Shown here one piece after another: positions 33,550 to 43,429 of a DNA stretch of 64,000 nucleotides. The DNA comes from G963923955 sp963923955 (lineage in GTDB: Bacteria > Pseudomonadota > Gammaproteobacteria > Eutrophobiales > Eutrophobiaceae). Under the pieces are notes generated by a model. The model was not told the origin of the DNA. It saw nothing but the letters and a program-made list of their open reading frames with translations, and searched no databases. The stretch spans positions 1,426,001-1,490,000 of the forward strand of contig OZ000552.1 in NCBI GenBank assembly GCA_963923955.1. Reading direction: 5' to 3'. The translations under genes were made by a program, and so were the position numbers. How positions within the stretch are numbered: position 1 is the stretch's first letter; each line of letters opens with the position of its first letter.

Positions 33550-36500
33550 TTAGAACCGCGCGATCAAAGTGCCGAAGAAGGTACGGCCAATCAAGTCGTG
33601 GCCGACGCCTAATGGGACATTGCGCCGGCTGAATGCTACGCCATCGCTATCCACCTCCGGCGGGGCGCTATCAAAGACATTGCTCACCCCCACGCTCAGC
33701 GTATAATTCCGCCAGATGTAGGCTAGGCCGGCATTATGCACGGCATAATTGCTCGTGTAGTACACCGGCCGACAGCCGCTCGGCAGGGCAAAGCAGGGTT
33801 CATTCCTTTCGCCACGCGGTGAAAATGCTGTGGGGGGCGTAAATTCCGGGGTGGGGTTCTCGCCACCCTTGATCCAGCGTGTGTACCAGTTGAAACGAAA
33901 GTCCCGATAGGCCATGGTCAACTGCGCATTGGCGCGCCAGCGCGGGAAGGCCGGCCGTCCGCGAAAGTCAATGCCAGAGCCCAGTACTTCCTGGAATTGC
34001 TTGATGGCATAGGTCGCATTTACATCCAGCCCTACCTTGAGAAGTTCATCGCCGAGCGTAAAATCCTGCAGATAGACCATGTCGAAATCAACATTCTTCA
34101 CGCTCTGGGTAAAGCCATTGAGATAGGAAAGGTTGACTGTCTCAATGCGATTATCAGCATCGCGCTGTATCAGGTTGCAGGCACCAGCGCTGCCCTCCGG
34201 CGCGGCCGGGTCGAAGTAGCAACCACTAATGACGGAGAACGCATTGCCGGGCTGAAAGATGGCATCGTTGATATCGATGGATGAGTAAGAGGCGGAGACG
34301 ATCAGGTCAAACCTGTCCGTGAAGGGCTGCTCCAGTACAAAGCCGAAGGTATGGGAGGTGGAGGTCTCCGGCTCCAGGCTATCGCCACTGCGTCTGAAGG
34401 TGTCCACCGCGGCGCGGCCGTCGAACTCTTCAAAGAAGGTCCCCAGTCCCAGCGCGGTCGGATCCACGCCCTGCGCGCGGCAGGCGTCAAGGACATTCTG
34501 AGGGCGATCATCCCCGCTCTCTTTGTATGCCGAGGGGTCGGAGAAGGACTCTCGCTCGCGGGCATCGCTAGGTACCACGCAGGGATCGATGATGATTTCA
34601 TTGGCGCTACTGATGGGTTTGAGGAAGCGCTCGCGGGCATTCGGCGCCCGATAAGAGGTGCCGTAGGTGCCGCGCAAGGTCAGCCAGGACAGCGGCTTGT
34701 ACAGCAGCTTCGCAGAATAGGTGAAGTGCGGCTTGAAGGAGTCCTCATCAGTGATGCGGCCGGATAGGTCGATAGTGATTTTTTCGGCATAGGGTTCATC
34801 CTTGAATAGCTCAATGCTGGTCTCGCCGAAGAACTCATGCAGGTAGCGGGTGCCTTCGGAGCCCTTTTCGATGCGAGAGCCAAACAGGGCGCCGTCTGCG
34901 ATAATGTCATTCGGGATGGACTCGATGCGGTCGCGGCGGAACTCATAGCCCAGCAGCAGCGGCACGGCCGAGCCATTGGGCAGGGTAAAAATATCTCCCT
35001 GTACAATACCATTGGCAACGAGCTGTTCAATGGTGGTGTCAAGGCTTCCACTAGCAAAGAGATAATCGGTCTCCGCCTGGGAACCGAAGGTCCCCCCGCC
35101 TTCCTGGTACAGGGAGGGTGCAAACATATTCACCGGCACACAGCCATCGGTGCCGTCCGGAATCCCATCGCCGTCTGCATCCTCGCCGCAGATATAGCTG
35201 CCCGGATTGGCCGCGTCTTCAATCGTGGTCGCAAGGCTCAACGCCAGACGCTCGCCATTGACCCCGCTAACCTGCAAGTCCCCATTTGAGCGTGTGTAGT
35301 TGATATAGGCATCATAGCCCCAGTTCCCTTCCAGGAAGTTATTAAGAAAACCGATATTGCCACGCAAGCCGCTGACCAGGCGGTATTGCTCAAGACGAAC
35401 CTCAACGGAGTCCTGGTCTCCCCTGATCAAAACCTGAGGGGTGATGTCGGTGCCCCTGGCGCCGAGGATGTTTCTTCCAAAAGGCCCCCAGAGATTAAAA
35501 AGGTTCACGCGGTCGGGATTGGCGGGGTTAGTAATGTTGAAGGGGTTGTTAGCAGGTACACGCGGGAATAATATGCTCTCTGGTGCAAAACTATCGCTGT
35601 CGCGCCGCGCATAAATGCCTTCAAAATACACTTCCGTATCGTTGGCATCCTCGAAGTTATAGCTGCCCAGACCATAGGCTGAGACGCGCTGTAAGCTCGC
35701 AATCATCTGGTTTTTGCGGCCGCGTTCGGTAAGGTTGGGATTATACAGCGGCGATTGCAGATCGACATCGGTCTTACCATCCTGATCCGGATCAACCAAC
35801 AGCCGATCAGGGCGGAGTTTCCCGGTGCTAGAATCAAAGTTCCCAAGAAAGGTATCCGGCTCGCCGTCCTTATCAAAGTCCACGGGCGTGGTGAAAATGG
35901 GCGGAAAATCAAATTGCGAGGCAAAAAAACCAACGTACATTGCCGACCAATCTGGGACATTAATATTGCTCGTCCCCGGCGTTGCATACAAATAGCCAAA
36001 GTTAGTGTTGAGCGCGTTGATAATCGCCCCATCTATCGAACTCTCAGACCCGCCGCTTACCCCCGCATCGCGGCGCTTGCAGCTGCTCTCTGTGGTGCCG
36101 GGCGGCAGTTTGCGGGAGCGGGTAAGCAGATTGCCCTCTTCATCCTCATAGCGCCATTCATCACAGGCATTGAAGAAATCGCTGTCGCCGAAGGCGTATG
36201 CGTTCTCGTTGGTATATTCAAGCGCAGCGGTGATATTCCAGTTGTCCCCGGTCTTGCCGAACAGGGCACCTAAGGTGTATTGCTCGCCCCCGCCCGTTTC
36301 TGGCCGCACACCGGAGGCCTGCACCTCAAAGCCATCCACATCCGAGCGCAGGATGATATTGGCCACGCCGGCCACGGCATCAGAGCCATACACAGCAGAG
36401 GCCGCATCAAAGAGATTTTCAACACGGGAAATCAATAGACCGGGAATAAGACTCAAGTCCGGCGCAACCGGGGCAGAGCCGACCCCGGCCGCAGGCAGCC

Positions 36501-37174
36501 GCCGGCCATTGATTAGTACCAGGGTCTTGCCCGCCGGCAAACCACGGAAACCGATGGTTTCTGCGCCAAGTCCACCTTCAGTGACAAAGCCAACGAATGA
36601 ATTATCGAACTGCAAACCGTTTGCTTGTGAGGTGCTTTGCAGGATCTCGGCGGTGTCGAACAGACCTGCCTCGCGGGACAGTTCCATAGAAATCACCTGT
36701 ATGGGAGAGGCCGACTCAAAGGCATCCCGCGTTAGCCGCGAGCCGGTAACGATGATCTCCTCCACCGCCTCTTCGTCTTCTTCCAGGAGTTCTCTTACAT
36801 CAACCGTGTCTTCCTGCTGAGGTGCCTGTTTTACTTCAACAGCTTCCTCTACGGTTTCTTGCTGATTAGCTTCTGCGGGGGGGGGGGGGGGGGGGGGGGG
36901 TAGTCTGCGCTGTATCGGCTTGCGCAAGCGTTTCTAGGTCTTGGGAAGCGGCTTCTGCGGCGCCTTGGGCGGTGCTTGAGGTGGCGTCCTCGTGCGCGTC
37001 CGGAGCGGCCTTTTGTTCGGCCTGGGCGGCCTCTTGTCCGGACTGAGCAGTGTCTCCTTGCGCAGCCGCAGGCAATGAGAAACAGGCGGCCAGCGTAAAG
37101 AGCAACAGGGCGGAACCGAAGGGGCTGTGCCTATGTTGCGGTGTAAAAATTTTCCAGCAGTGAATAAAACTCAT
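33550..37174 (-). CDS. TonB-dependent receptor with phase-variable poly-C tract
   Basis: ATG 37174 (after GGGGAAAGACC) opens a signal peptide (MSFIHCWKIF...SLPAAAQG) and an Ala/Glu-rich segment. A run of 24 C (36877-36900) then encodes prolines. With 24 C the frame closes soon after (PPPRRS, stop). With 23 or 26 C it enters the long frame: TonB-box-like EEIIVTGSR, plug domain (TIGFRGLPAGKTLVLINGRR, YGSDAVAGVANIILR) and a ~900-residue barrel ending in TLIARF. Ca-binding-like DxDxDG segments occur (DADGDGIPDGTDG). About 1,200 residues when on. The tract as given is off by one C. Confidence 0.85.
36877..36900. repeat. 24-base poly-G (poly-C in the receptor gene)
   Basis: Homopolymer inside the coding sequence of the TonB-dependent receptor. 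The count decides the frame: counts equal to 2 modulo 3 join signal peptide and receptor; 24 does not. Such tracts change length by slipped-strand mispairing, and are also hard to sequence. Confidence 0.85.
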
Positions 37175-37725
37175 GGTCTTTCCCCTTGGTCTTTGGTCAA
37201 AATACAACGGATGATTTTTGGCTTTGTTTGAGCCTTTGTACATGTTATCATGGTACCTTGCCTGGAACGGCTATGCAAAGCCGCTGTTTGAATCCAATCG
37301 TGAACAGGACGACAATCAGAACCTAAACGAAAAGAAACGGCTATATCCATCCTCCCCCGATGCGCAGCCGGCAGATCTTCCGGCAGATAAAGATCACGAT
37401 CCAGGCGGGCAATCACACGGCGCCAAAGGGGGATATGATACTCCGGCCCCGGGCCGGCCGCGTTATGGTTCTGGAGCCACTTGATCGGGTTACCCGATAC
37501 CGCCAGGACGACGGAAGGACAGACCCGCCCCCGGCTCGCGGCGAACTCCATCATGGACGCAGTCGGCGCAGATCGGCGCAGTCGAATCGAGGTCGTATAG
37601 CTCGGCACGTCATCCCAGCAATCTGTTGTCCAAATCTGGTCACCATCGGCCGAAATACGCAAAATTCGATCAGTTTTGAGGTGCTTAGCGTCCACCTCCA
37701 GCAGAGTTGTTGACCAGTCAATCAT
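37171..37725 (-). pseudogene. N-terminal fragment of an inovirus replication initiator
   Basis: ATG 37725 opens MIDWSTTLLEVDAKHL. Further on are VLAVSGNPIKWLQNHNA, the family motif of gene II-type initiators, and VHDWIQTAALHSRSRQG. After this (about 37255) the sequence has no more likeness to the family and reaches the 5' region of the TonB receptor. The C-terminal part of a like initiator is at 38876-39349, upstream on the same strand, so the halves are in permuted order. Confidence 0.75.
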
Positions 37726-38161
37726 GGAAAATAGCATAACATAAATTCCCAAAAGTGGTACAAATGTGCAGTGTTACTAATACTGCACAATGACTTAGCG
37801 GGGGTCATTTTGTTGCAGTGCAAGATAGAAAATCGCCCGGATTCTCCCCCCTTCCCCCCCACGCTCACAAGAAGCATGGGGGGGAAGGGGAAAACATCCG
37901 AAATGGCCCCGTGAGAGTGCCTAAAATTCGATCTGAGGGCTTTTCAGGGTCCTGGTAGGATGTTTATCAAGGTGGCAAGTGGCTAGCGTCCTGGTGAGGG
38001 GGAGAGAAGGGGTTTGGACGTGTTTTTAGGGGGGAGGGATCCAGAGGTCGCTACGCTCGGTTTCGCTCGTGAGAACGCAGAGAATCTGACGGGTAGATCA
38101 CGAACGAGCTTATGGCGATCCCTGCCGGGTCTTACTGACGCATCCCTGCGTCAGGGTGGCA
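37726..38161. other. Intergenic region of the inovirus remnant
   Basis: No gene supported. Holds a strong hairpin at 37848-37890 and G-rich runs. Near 38040-38160 are short inverted segments such as GACGCATCCCTGCGTC. Confidence 0.6.
37848..37890. repeat. 14-bp perfect hairpin
   Basis: Arms CCCCTTCCCCCCCA and TGGGGGGGAAGGGG with a 15-base loop. No U tract on either side, so it is not a standard terminator. It lies just upstream of the rep fragment and may be an old phage origin or packaging hairpin. Confidence 0.8.
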
Positions 38162-38410
38162 TCAGTTTGGCAAAAATGTTTTTAGGAAAGGAAGTACTTG
38201 AACCAGGATAATTATTCCCAGCATCCACTTAATCAAAACCAACTCTGTCTTTAACTCCTGTATATCACTCTTGGTCGCGAGTTGAGTTTCTATCGCATCG
38301 GAGAATGCCTCCCGCTGCGCTTCAGAAAAAGCAGCGGCTTGTTTTGGATCGATGCCTGCTTGTTCCAAACGCTGGGCAAACTTCAATGTATCAAAAGTAG
38401 TTATACCCAT
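38162..38410 (-). CDS. Tail-anchored coiled-coil protein (DUF1640-like)
   Basis: An 82-residue protein. FDTLKFAQRLEQAGIDPKQA is almost the same as in the phage A protein at 4550; ATKSDI and a C-terminal membrane helix (WMLGIIILVQVLPFLKTFL) follow. It belongs to the inovirus remnant. Confidence 0.75.
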   Translation of the reverse strand: MGITTFDTLKFAQRLEQAGIDPKQAAAFSEAQREAFSDAIETQLATKSDIQELKTELVLIKWMLGIIILVQVLPFLKTFLPN

Positions 38411-38457
38411 TGTATTTTTCTCTTTTGCTGTGGCAGGGTGAGCAGGGTTAGCTAACC

Positions 38458-38697
38458 TTACGCGGCAGAGCGAAGTGAGATAGCGTCCCGTAAGCCTTCA
38501 AGGAGACCCTCAAGTTTAGCCTGGCTGCGTTCAAGGGTGGTCAATCTACCTTCAAGCGTGGCTAGTCTTCCTTCCATGCTTGCCAACCTACTCTCGATGC
38601 GGCCTTCCATGCTCCGCATGTCAGCTCGTAGCCAGGCAACCAAACCAATCTGCAGGCCCGCTAACGAGAGAACCGCAATAATCAAATCTGTGTTCAT
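38458..38697 (-). CDS. Coiled-coil protein with N-terminal membrane helix
   Basis: A 79-residue protein with an N-terminal helix (LIIAVLSLAGLQIGLVAWL) and then heptad repeats (SMEGRIESRLASMEGRLATL, EGRLTTLERSQAKLEGLLEG). Same gene neighbourhood as the tail-anchored protein, but opposite topology. Not recognised. Confidence 0.7.
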   Translation of the reverse strand: MNTDLIIAVLSLAGLQIGLVAWLRADMRSMEGRIESRLASMEGRLATLEGRLTTLERSQAKLEGLLEGLRDAISLRSAA

Positions 38698-38720
38698 GTG
38701 TTTTTCTTCTCCTAAATCTA

Positions 38721-38879
38721 TCAGTGCGGCTTGCCCTTCATCGGTACATCATTCAGCGCTTTCTCTGTCGGGCAAACATACCAACAAAAGTTACAAACAT
38801 CGTAGCCCTTTTCCTCTACTCGCTTACCGCAGTATTTACACGGCAAGTGCCTATTTATGCGGTATTTGGTGCGTATCAC
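38721..38879 (-). CDS. 52-residue zinc-ribbon protein coupled to rep remnant
   Basis: GTG 38879 overlaps the rep stop (GTGA). The protein has four Cys in a ribbon pattern (CKYCGKR, CNFCWYVC). Rep followed by an overlapping zinc-ribbon gene is the same arrangement as at 2855-3121. Function unknown; supported by the Cys pattern and coupling. Confidence 0.65.
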   Translation of the reverse strand: MIRTKYRINRHLPCKYCGKRVEEKGYDVCNFCWYVCPTEKALNDVPMKGKPH

Positions 38880-39349
38880 AGGTCTAACAACAGGCTTTGA
38901 TCGACCAGCGATTGAGGTCTGTTCGGCTCTTGTACGGACTCTAACTTTGCCTGGCTAAAGTCATCAGTAATACTGTCATCGGAAGGCGGAGAATAGGGCG
39001 CAGAAATATCTACACCCAGGGCCTTGTATATCTCACGGCGATGGCGGTAGTAGGTGTTACTAGGCAGTCTTGTTTTCATGTCCAATCCATCACGCCAACG
39101 GTAATAGGTGTTTTGCGCTGGACGGCCTAGCTGATCAATCATCAAGTCATCAGTGGTACTTGTTTGTTTGCTCATGCTCAACCTCCGATAGTATTCCCAG
39201 ATGATGTCATTGCTTAGTGTATCATATTGACGCAACTCCTGACCGCGCAAAGTCAGCTCAACGCGCAACAGACCCTCTGCATACTCTATGACCGGTTCTA
39301 ACTTACACTGATGCGCTTTTAACTCACAGTGCTTGCAATAGGCTTTCAT
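38876..39349 (-). pseudogene. C-terminal part of an inovirus replication initiator
   Basis: Likeness begins near SNRASRRWSMKAYCK (about 39376), which matches the middle of gene II-type initiators (SRRWS-KAYCK), then LRVELTLRGQELRQY and NTYYRHRREIYKALGVDIS near the C-terminus. No initiator sequence lies upstream (39380-39556). From ATG 39349 a shortened protein could be made, comparable to Ff gene X, which is the C-terminal part of gene II. Confidence 0.75.
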
Positions 39350-39857
39350 ACTCCAACGCCGACTGGCTCGATTTGAAGCAAGAATGTAGCCAGTGGCAAA
39401 TGGAATTGCAAGTTTTTTTCGTGGGCAAGACAGGCCAAGCGGAAAGCAGGCCGGCAGTGGTGAAATAGCAACAGTTTTCTGCTGTGGGGGCTGCCGGCAG
39501 AGTTCGTCATCCCCGTGAAAACGGGAATCTACTTGGCGTCTTGCCCTGAACCTCATGGACTCCCGCCCTCGTTTCTACTGGATTCCTGTCCCAGTTTCCA
39601 CAGGGACAGACTTCCGCAGGAATGACGGAGTAGGCAGCAAAACCCAAAATGGATTCTGATTTCCCTTTCTTGCCTTGAGCAAAAATGTCGGAGGGGTGGG
39701 ATTTACAAAATACCTCCCTGTATTTTGCCCTTCGGGCCGGCCTGCGGCCGTTCAAAATCGTTCCCGACGATTTTGTGAACCCATCATCTTCTTCGTGGGT
39801 TCAAGTTCACTATCATTAGCATGTATTTCTATGGGATTTACCCATAGAAATACATGC
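39350..39857. other. Intergenic region with repeats
   Basis: No gene supported. It contains a dispersed repeat copy (39505-39627), a GGCCGGCCTGCGGCCG palindrome near 39735-39750 and the 18-bp hairpin at 39818-39858. Confidence 0.65.
39505..39627. repeat. Dispersed MITE-like element, copy 2
   Basis: Starts CGTCATCCCCGTGAAAACGG and ends CTTCCGCAGGAATGACG, with the inner GATTCCTGTCCCAGTTTCCA. The left part differs from copy 1, the right part is nearly identical. Confidence 0.75.
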
Positions 39858-39858
39858 T
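39818..39858. repeat. 18-bp perfect inverted repeat at tRNA-Ser 3' end
   Basis: Arms AGCATGTATTTCTATGGG and CCCATAGAAATACATGCT with loop ATTTA. It ends on the first base of the tRNA CCA end. It could end tRNA transcription or aid 3' processing, but lacks a U tract. Confidence 0.9.
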
Positions 39859-39947
39859 GGCGGAGAGGGTGGGATTTGAACCCACGATGCCCGCAAGGGC
39901 ATGCCGGTTTTCAAGACCGGTGCATTCAACCACTCTGCCACCTCTCC
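39858..39947 (-). tRNA. tRNA-Ser (anticodon UGA)
   Basis: A 90-base class II tRNA with CCA; acceptor GGAGAGG/CCTCTCC, anticodon loop CTTGAAA with TGA, long variable arm (CATGCCC/GGGCATC region), T-arm GGTTCAAATCC. Confidence 0.95.
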
Positions 39948-40093
39948 GAAAAATTGTATAGCGCCGCTCACCCCCGCCGTTTAAGGACGCATATTCTAGC
40001 GGAGAAGGCGCTTGGCATACAGAGCGCTCTTCTGCCCTGCCCTAGCTTTAAGGCATAATAACCGACAATTCTACTTTCAGCAGGCAATGCTAT

Positions 40094-40876
40094 ATGACTG
40101 AAGCAAGATCGCAGCGGGCCTGGGGGCGATGGCTGAACTATCTCGCACTGCTCAATCTGCTCATCATCGTGCTGGCGATTGCAGGGCGAATGCTGCTGGA
40201 TTGGCCGCCCATGTTTGCATTTCGGGTGTTTTTTTATGGCATGCTGATCGGGCTGGCCCTGGCCCTTGTTGCCCTCTGCCGGTTGGCCTGGTCGTATCGT
40301 AAAAAGCCCGCTGGATCCATCCGGCACACGTTATTCAGCCTGATAAGCGCTCTCTTGCCGGCGCTCATTGCGCTGATAGTAGCCGGGCCGGGCGCACTTG
40401 GTCTGCCCCTGATACACGATATTTCAACGGATATGGACAACCCCCCGCCCTTCTCTGCCGCCGCCGGCCTGCGCACAGCCGATGACAATGATCATCGCTA
40501 TGCCGGCGAGGCCATCGCACAACAGCAAAGGGTCGCCTATCCGGACATCAAGCCTCTGTTGACAAGGATGCCTGTCGATGAGGCCCTTGCGCATTCCCTG
40601 GAGACCGCGCTTGGGCTTGGCTGGACGGTGATTGATTTCGGCCAAAGCGATGCAGAGACGGGCGCTGCTTATCTGGAAGCCTTTGCAGAGACCCGGCTCT
40701 TCGGCTTTGTCGATGACATCAGTATTCGCATTAGGCCCACAGATGCGGGCAGCCGCATTGACATCCGCTCTGCCTCGCGTCTGGGCTTAGGCGATCTGGG
40801 TGCCAATGCAGCCAGGATTGCTGAGTTTATCAACCGCTTCAATGAGCCGGCCGGCGGCGGAGATTTTTATGAATAG
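40094..40876 (+). CDS. DUF1499 family membrane protein
   Basis: A 260-residue protein. Three or so N-terminal membrane helices (ALLNLLIIVLAIAGRMLL, MLIGLALALVALCRLAW, ISALLPALIALIVAG) precede a C-terminal soluble DUF1499 domain with the typical GWTVID...ETRLFGFVDDISIRI and the end RIDIRSASRLGLGDLGANAA. Function of the family is unknown. Monocistronic by context. Confidence 0.85.
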   Translation: MTEARSQRAWGRWLNYLALLNLLIIVLAIAGRMLLDWPPMFAFRVFFYGMLIGLALALVALCRLAWSYRKKPAGSIRHTLFSLISALLPALIALIVAGPGALGLPLIHDISTDMDNPPPFSAAAGLRTADDNDHRYAGEAIAQQQRVAYPDIKPLLTRMPVDEALAHSLETALGLGWTVIDFGQSDAETGAAYLEAFAETRLFGFVDDISIRIRPTDAGSRIDIRSASRLGLGDLGANAARIAEFINRFNEPAGGGDFYE

Positions 40877-40955
40877 GAGTGAACATCGCTTGAAATTCGT
40901 GGTCTCAAGCCTCAATATTATCGCTATCACTTACTTAAGATGAGGTAAACAAGGC

Positions 40956-41627
40956 ATGAGTCAAACATCTTTCGCGGTTGCCCGGCCATCTGAGGCCGTA
41001 CTGGCAACGAATAAACTGATTCGGAATACCTATACGCTGTTGTCCATGACGCTCTTGTTTAGCGCCTTCACCGCCGGGCTGTCCATGGTCATGAACTTTC
41101 CGCACCCGGGCGTGCTGCTTACCTTAGGCGGCTACTTCGGCCTGCTTTTCCTCACGACCTACCTGCGCAACAGCGCCTGGGGCCTGGTGTCGGTCTTTGC
41201 CTTGACCGGCTTCATGGGGCTGACCTTAGGGCCGATGCTGAACGCCTACATCCATGCCTTTGCCAACGGCACGCAGTTGGTGATGACCGCGCTGGGCGGC
41301 ACCGGCGCCATCTTCCTCGGCCTGTCCGGTTATGCCCTGACAAGCCGTAAGGATTTCAGCTTCATGGGCGGCTTCATCATGGTCGGCATCCTGGTCGCCT
41401 TCCTGGCCGGCATCGGCGCCCTGATCTTCAGCATCCCGGCCCTGTCGCTGGCAGTGTCCGCCATGTTCATCCTGCTCATGTCCGGCTTCATCCTCTATCA
41501 GACCAGCGAAATGGTGCATGGCGGGGAGACCAACTACATCATGGCAACCATCGGCCTGTATGTTTCGATCTATAATCTCTTCACCAGCCTGCTGCACCTG
41601 CTCGGTGCCTTCGCCGGCGAGGATTAA
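40956..41627 (+). CDS. Bax inhibitor-1/YccA family membrane protein
   Basis: A 223-residue inner-membrane protein with seven predicted helices. The N-terminal VLATNKLIRNTYTLLSMTLL and C-terminal ATIGLYVSIYNLFTSLLHLL with Asp near the end are hallmarks of the family. E. coli YccA of this family modulates FtsH proteolysis. A terminator follows. Confidence 0.92.
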   Translation: MSQTSFAVARPSEAVLATNKLIRNTYTLLSMTLLFSAFTAGLSMVMNFPHPGVLLTLGGYFGLLFLTTYLRNSAWGLVSVFALTGFMGLTLGPMLNAYIHAFANGTQLVMTALGGTGAIFLGLSGYALTSRKDFSFMGGFIMVGILVAFLAGIGALIFSIPALSLAVSAMFILLMSGFILYQTSEMVHGGETNYIMATIGLYVSIYNLFTSLLHLLGAFAGED

Positions 41628-41662
41628 GACTCGCATCACGCGCTTCAAACCCGCATAATAAG

Positions 41663-41688
41663 AACCCCGGCCGGTCTGGGGTTTTTTA
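41663..41688 (+). terminator. Rho-independent terminator
   Basis: Stem AACCCC/GGGGTT with a GC-rich loop, followed by TTTTTATT, 36 bases after the Bax inhibitor-1 gene. Confidence 0.75.
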
Positions 41689-41805
41689 TTGTCTTAACAA
41701 TGAGAACTAATCCGTCCGGCGAAAGATGGCGTTGCCGACAGCGCGCCTGCTTTGGCGGATACAAGTGAAGTTCAGTAATAACAATCTGCAACTGGGGAAA
41801 TAAGC

Positions 41806-43419
41806 ATGAAGATCGGCGTACCGAAGGAGATCCAGGCCGGGGAGCGGCGCGTGGCCACCACGCCGGAGGTGGCAAGCCAACTGCAAGCGCTGGGCTTTTC
41901 CGTTGCTGTCGAGACCGGCGCCGGCGAGGCGGCGGAATTCTCCGATGCCGCCTATCGTGAGGCCGGCGTGGAAATCGTCGAGGATGCAAGCGCGCTCTGG
42001 CAAGCAGCCGATATTATCCTCAAAGTCCGCGCCCCGCAGCCGCACCCTGCCCTTACCTGCCACGAGGCGGATTGGCTCAACAACGACAAGACGCTGATCA
42101 GCTTCATCTGGCCGGCGCAAAACCCGGACTTGTTGCAGCGACTGGCCGCCACCTCGGGCACCGTGCTGGCCATCGACAGCATCCCCCGCATCTCGCGCGC
42201 GCAAAAGATGGACGCCTTGAGTTCCATGGCCAACATCGGCGGCTATCGCGCCGTGGTGGAAGCCGCACAGCACTTCGGGCGCTTTTTCACCGGCCAGATC
42301 ACCGCCGCCGGGCGCATCCCACCGGCCAAGGTGCTGGTCATCGGCGCCGGCGTGGCCGGTCTGGCCGCCATCGGTGCCGCCGGCAGCATGGGGGCGATCG
42401 TGCGCGCCTTCGACACCCGCCCGGAGGTGAAGGAGCAAGTAGAAAGCATGGGCGCTGCGTTTCTCATGCTGGATTTTGCCGAAGACGGCAGCGGCGCTGG
42501 CGGCTACGCCAAAGTGATGAGCGAGGCGTTCATCAAGGCCGAGATGGCGCTGTTTGCCGAACAGGCAAAAGAGGTCGATATCATCATCACCACCGCGCTG
42601 ATCCCCGGCAAACCGGCGCCAGAATTGATCACCGAGGCGATGGTGAAGACCATGCGCAGCGGCAGTGTGATCGTCGATCTGGCCGCCGAGCAGGGCGGCA
42701 ACTGCGCCCTGACCGAGCCGGGCACGGTACGCCGCAAGCATGGCGTGACCCTCATCGGCTACACCGACCTGCCCAGCCGCCTCGCCACGCAAGCCAGCCA
42801 GCTCTACGCCACCAACCTGAGCCACCTGCTCAGCGACATGTGCCCGGAGAAGAACGGCGTGATCCGAGTGGATGGGGAGGACGAGGTCATCCGTGGGGCC
42901 ACCGTCGTCAACCAGGGCAAGATCACCTGGCCGCCGCCTGAGCCGAAACTCTCTGCCGCGGCCAAGCAATCAATGGGGCAATCAACCAAGCCCGCGCCGG
43001 CCACCGCCGCGGCACAGGCGAGCGTACAGGGAGGGGACGAAACGCCGCCTGCGGCACAGGCTGAAGAGAATAAAGCCAATATCCGCGGCCTGCTCACGGC
43101 CTTCGTTTTAGGCGGCCTTAGCCTGCTCGGCCTTGGCCTGGTTGCTCCGCCCTCTTTCATGGCGCATTTCACGGTCTTCGTGCTGGCCTGCTTCGTCGGC
43201 TACATGGTGATCTGGAATGTCACCCCGGCCTTGCACACGCCGCTGATGAGCGTGACCAATGCCATCAGCAGCATCATCATCATCGGCGCCCTGCTGCAGA
43301 TCTCCTCCCCGGAAGCATCCTTACAATGGCTGGCCGGGGTCGCGATCTTGATCACCAGCATTAACATTGCCGGCGGCTTTGCCGTTACCCGGCGCATGCT
43401 GGAGATGTTCCGGAAATAA
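41806..43419 (+). CDS. pntA: NAD(P) transhydrogenase subunit alpha
   Basis: A 537-residue subunit of the proton-translocating transhydrogenase, which drives NADP+ reduction by NADH with the proton gradient. It has the alanine dehydrogenase/PNT N-terminal domain (MKIGVPKEIQAGERRVATTP), an NAD-binding Rossmann fold (VLVIGAGVAGLAAIGAAGSM), a Pro/Ala/Gln-rich linker (about 385-425) and four C-terminal membrane helices. Slightly longer than E. coli PntA (510). pntB follows 10 bases later. Confidence 0.97.
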   Translation: MKIGVPKEIQAGERRVATTPEVASQLQALGFSVAVETGAGEAAEFSDAAYREAGVEIVEDASALWQAADIILKVRAPQPHPALTCHEADWLNNDKTLISFIWPAQNPDLLQRLAATSGTVLAIDSIPRISRAQKMDALSSMANIGGYRAVVEAAQHFGRFFTGQITAAGRIPPAKVLVIGAGVAGLAAIGAAGSMGAIVRAFDTRPEVKEQVESMGAAFLMLDFAEDGSGAGGYAKVMSEAFIKAEMALFAEQAKEVDIIITTALIPGKPAPELITEAMVKTMRSGSVIVDLAAEQGGNCALTEPGTVRRKHGVTLIGYTDLPSRLATQASQLYATNLSHLLSDMCPEKNGVIRVDGEDEVIRGATVVNQGKITWPPPEPKLSAAAKQSMGQSTKPAPATAAAQASVQGGDETPPAAQAEENKANIRGLLTAFVLGGLSLLGLGLVAPPSFMAHFTVFVLACFVGYMVIWNVTPALHTPLMSVTNAISSIIIIGALLQISSPEASLQWLAGVAILITSINIAGGFAVTRRMLEMFRK

Positions 43420-43429
43420 GGAAATACTC

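Noticed and set aside
41645..41680. CCCGCATAATAAG near the Bax inhibitor-1 terminator, like a XerC arm
   Set aside because: Only one arm matches; what follows is the terminator stem, with no XerD-like arm and no phage sequence around.
41707..42969. 420-codon minus-strand frame opposite pntA
   Set aside because: Shadow of pntA with no family likeness.
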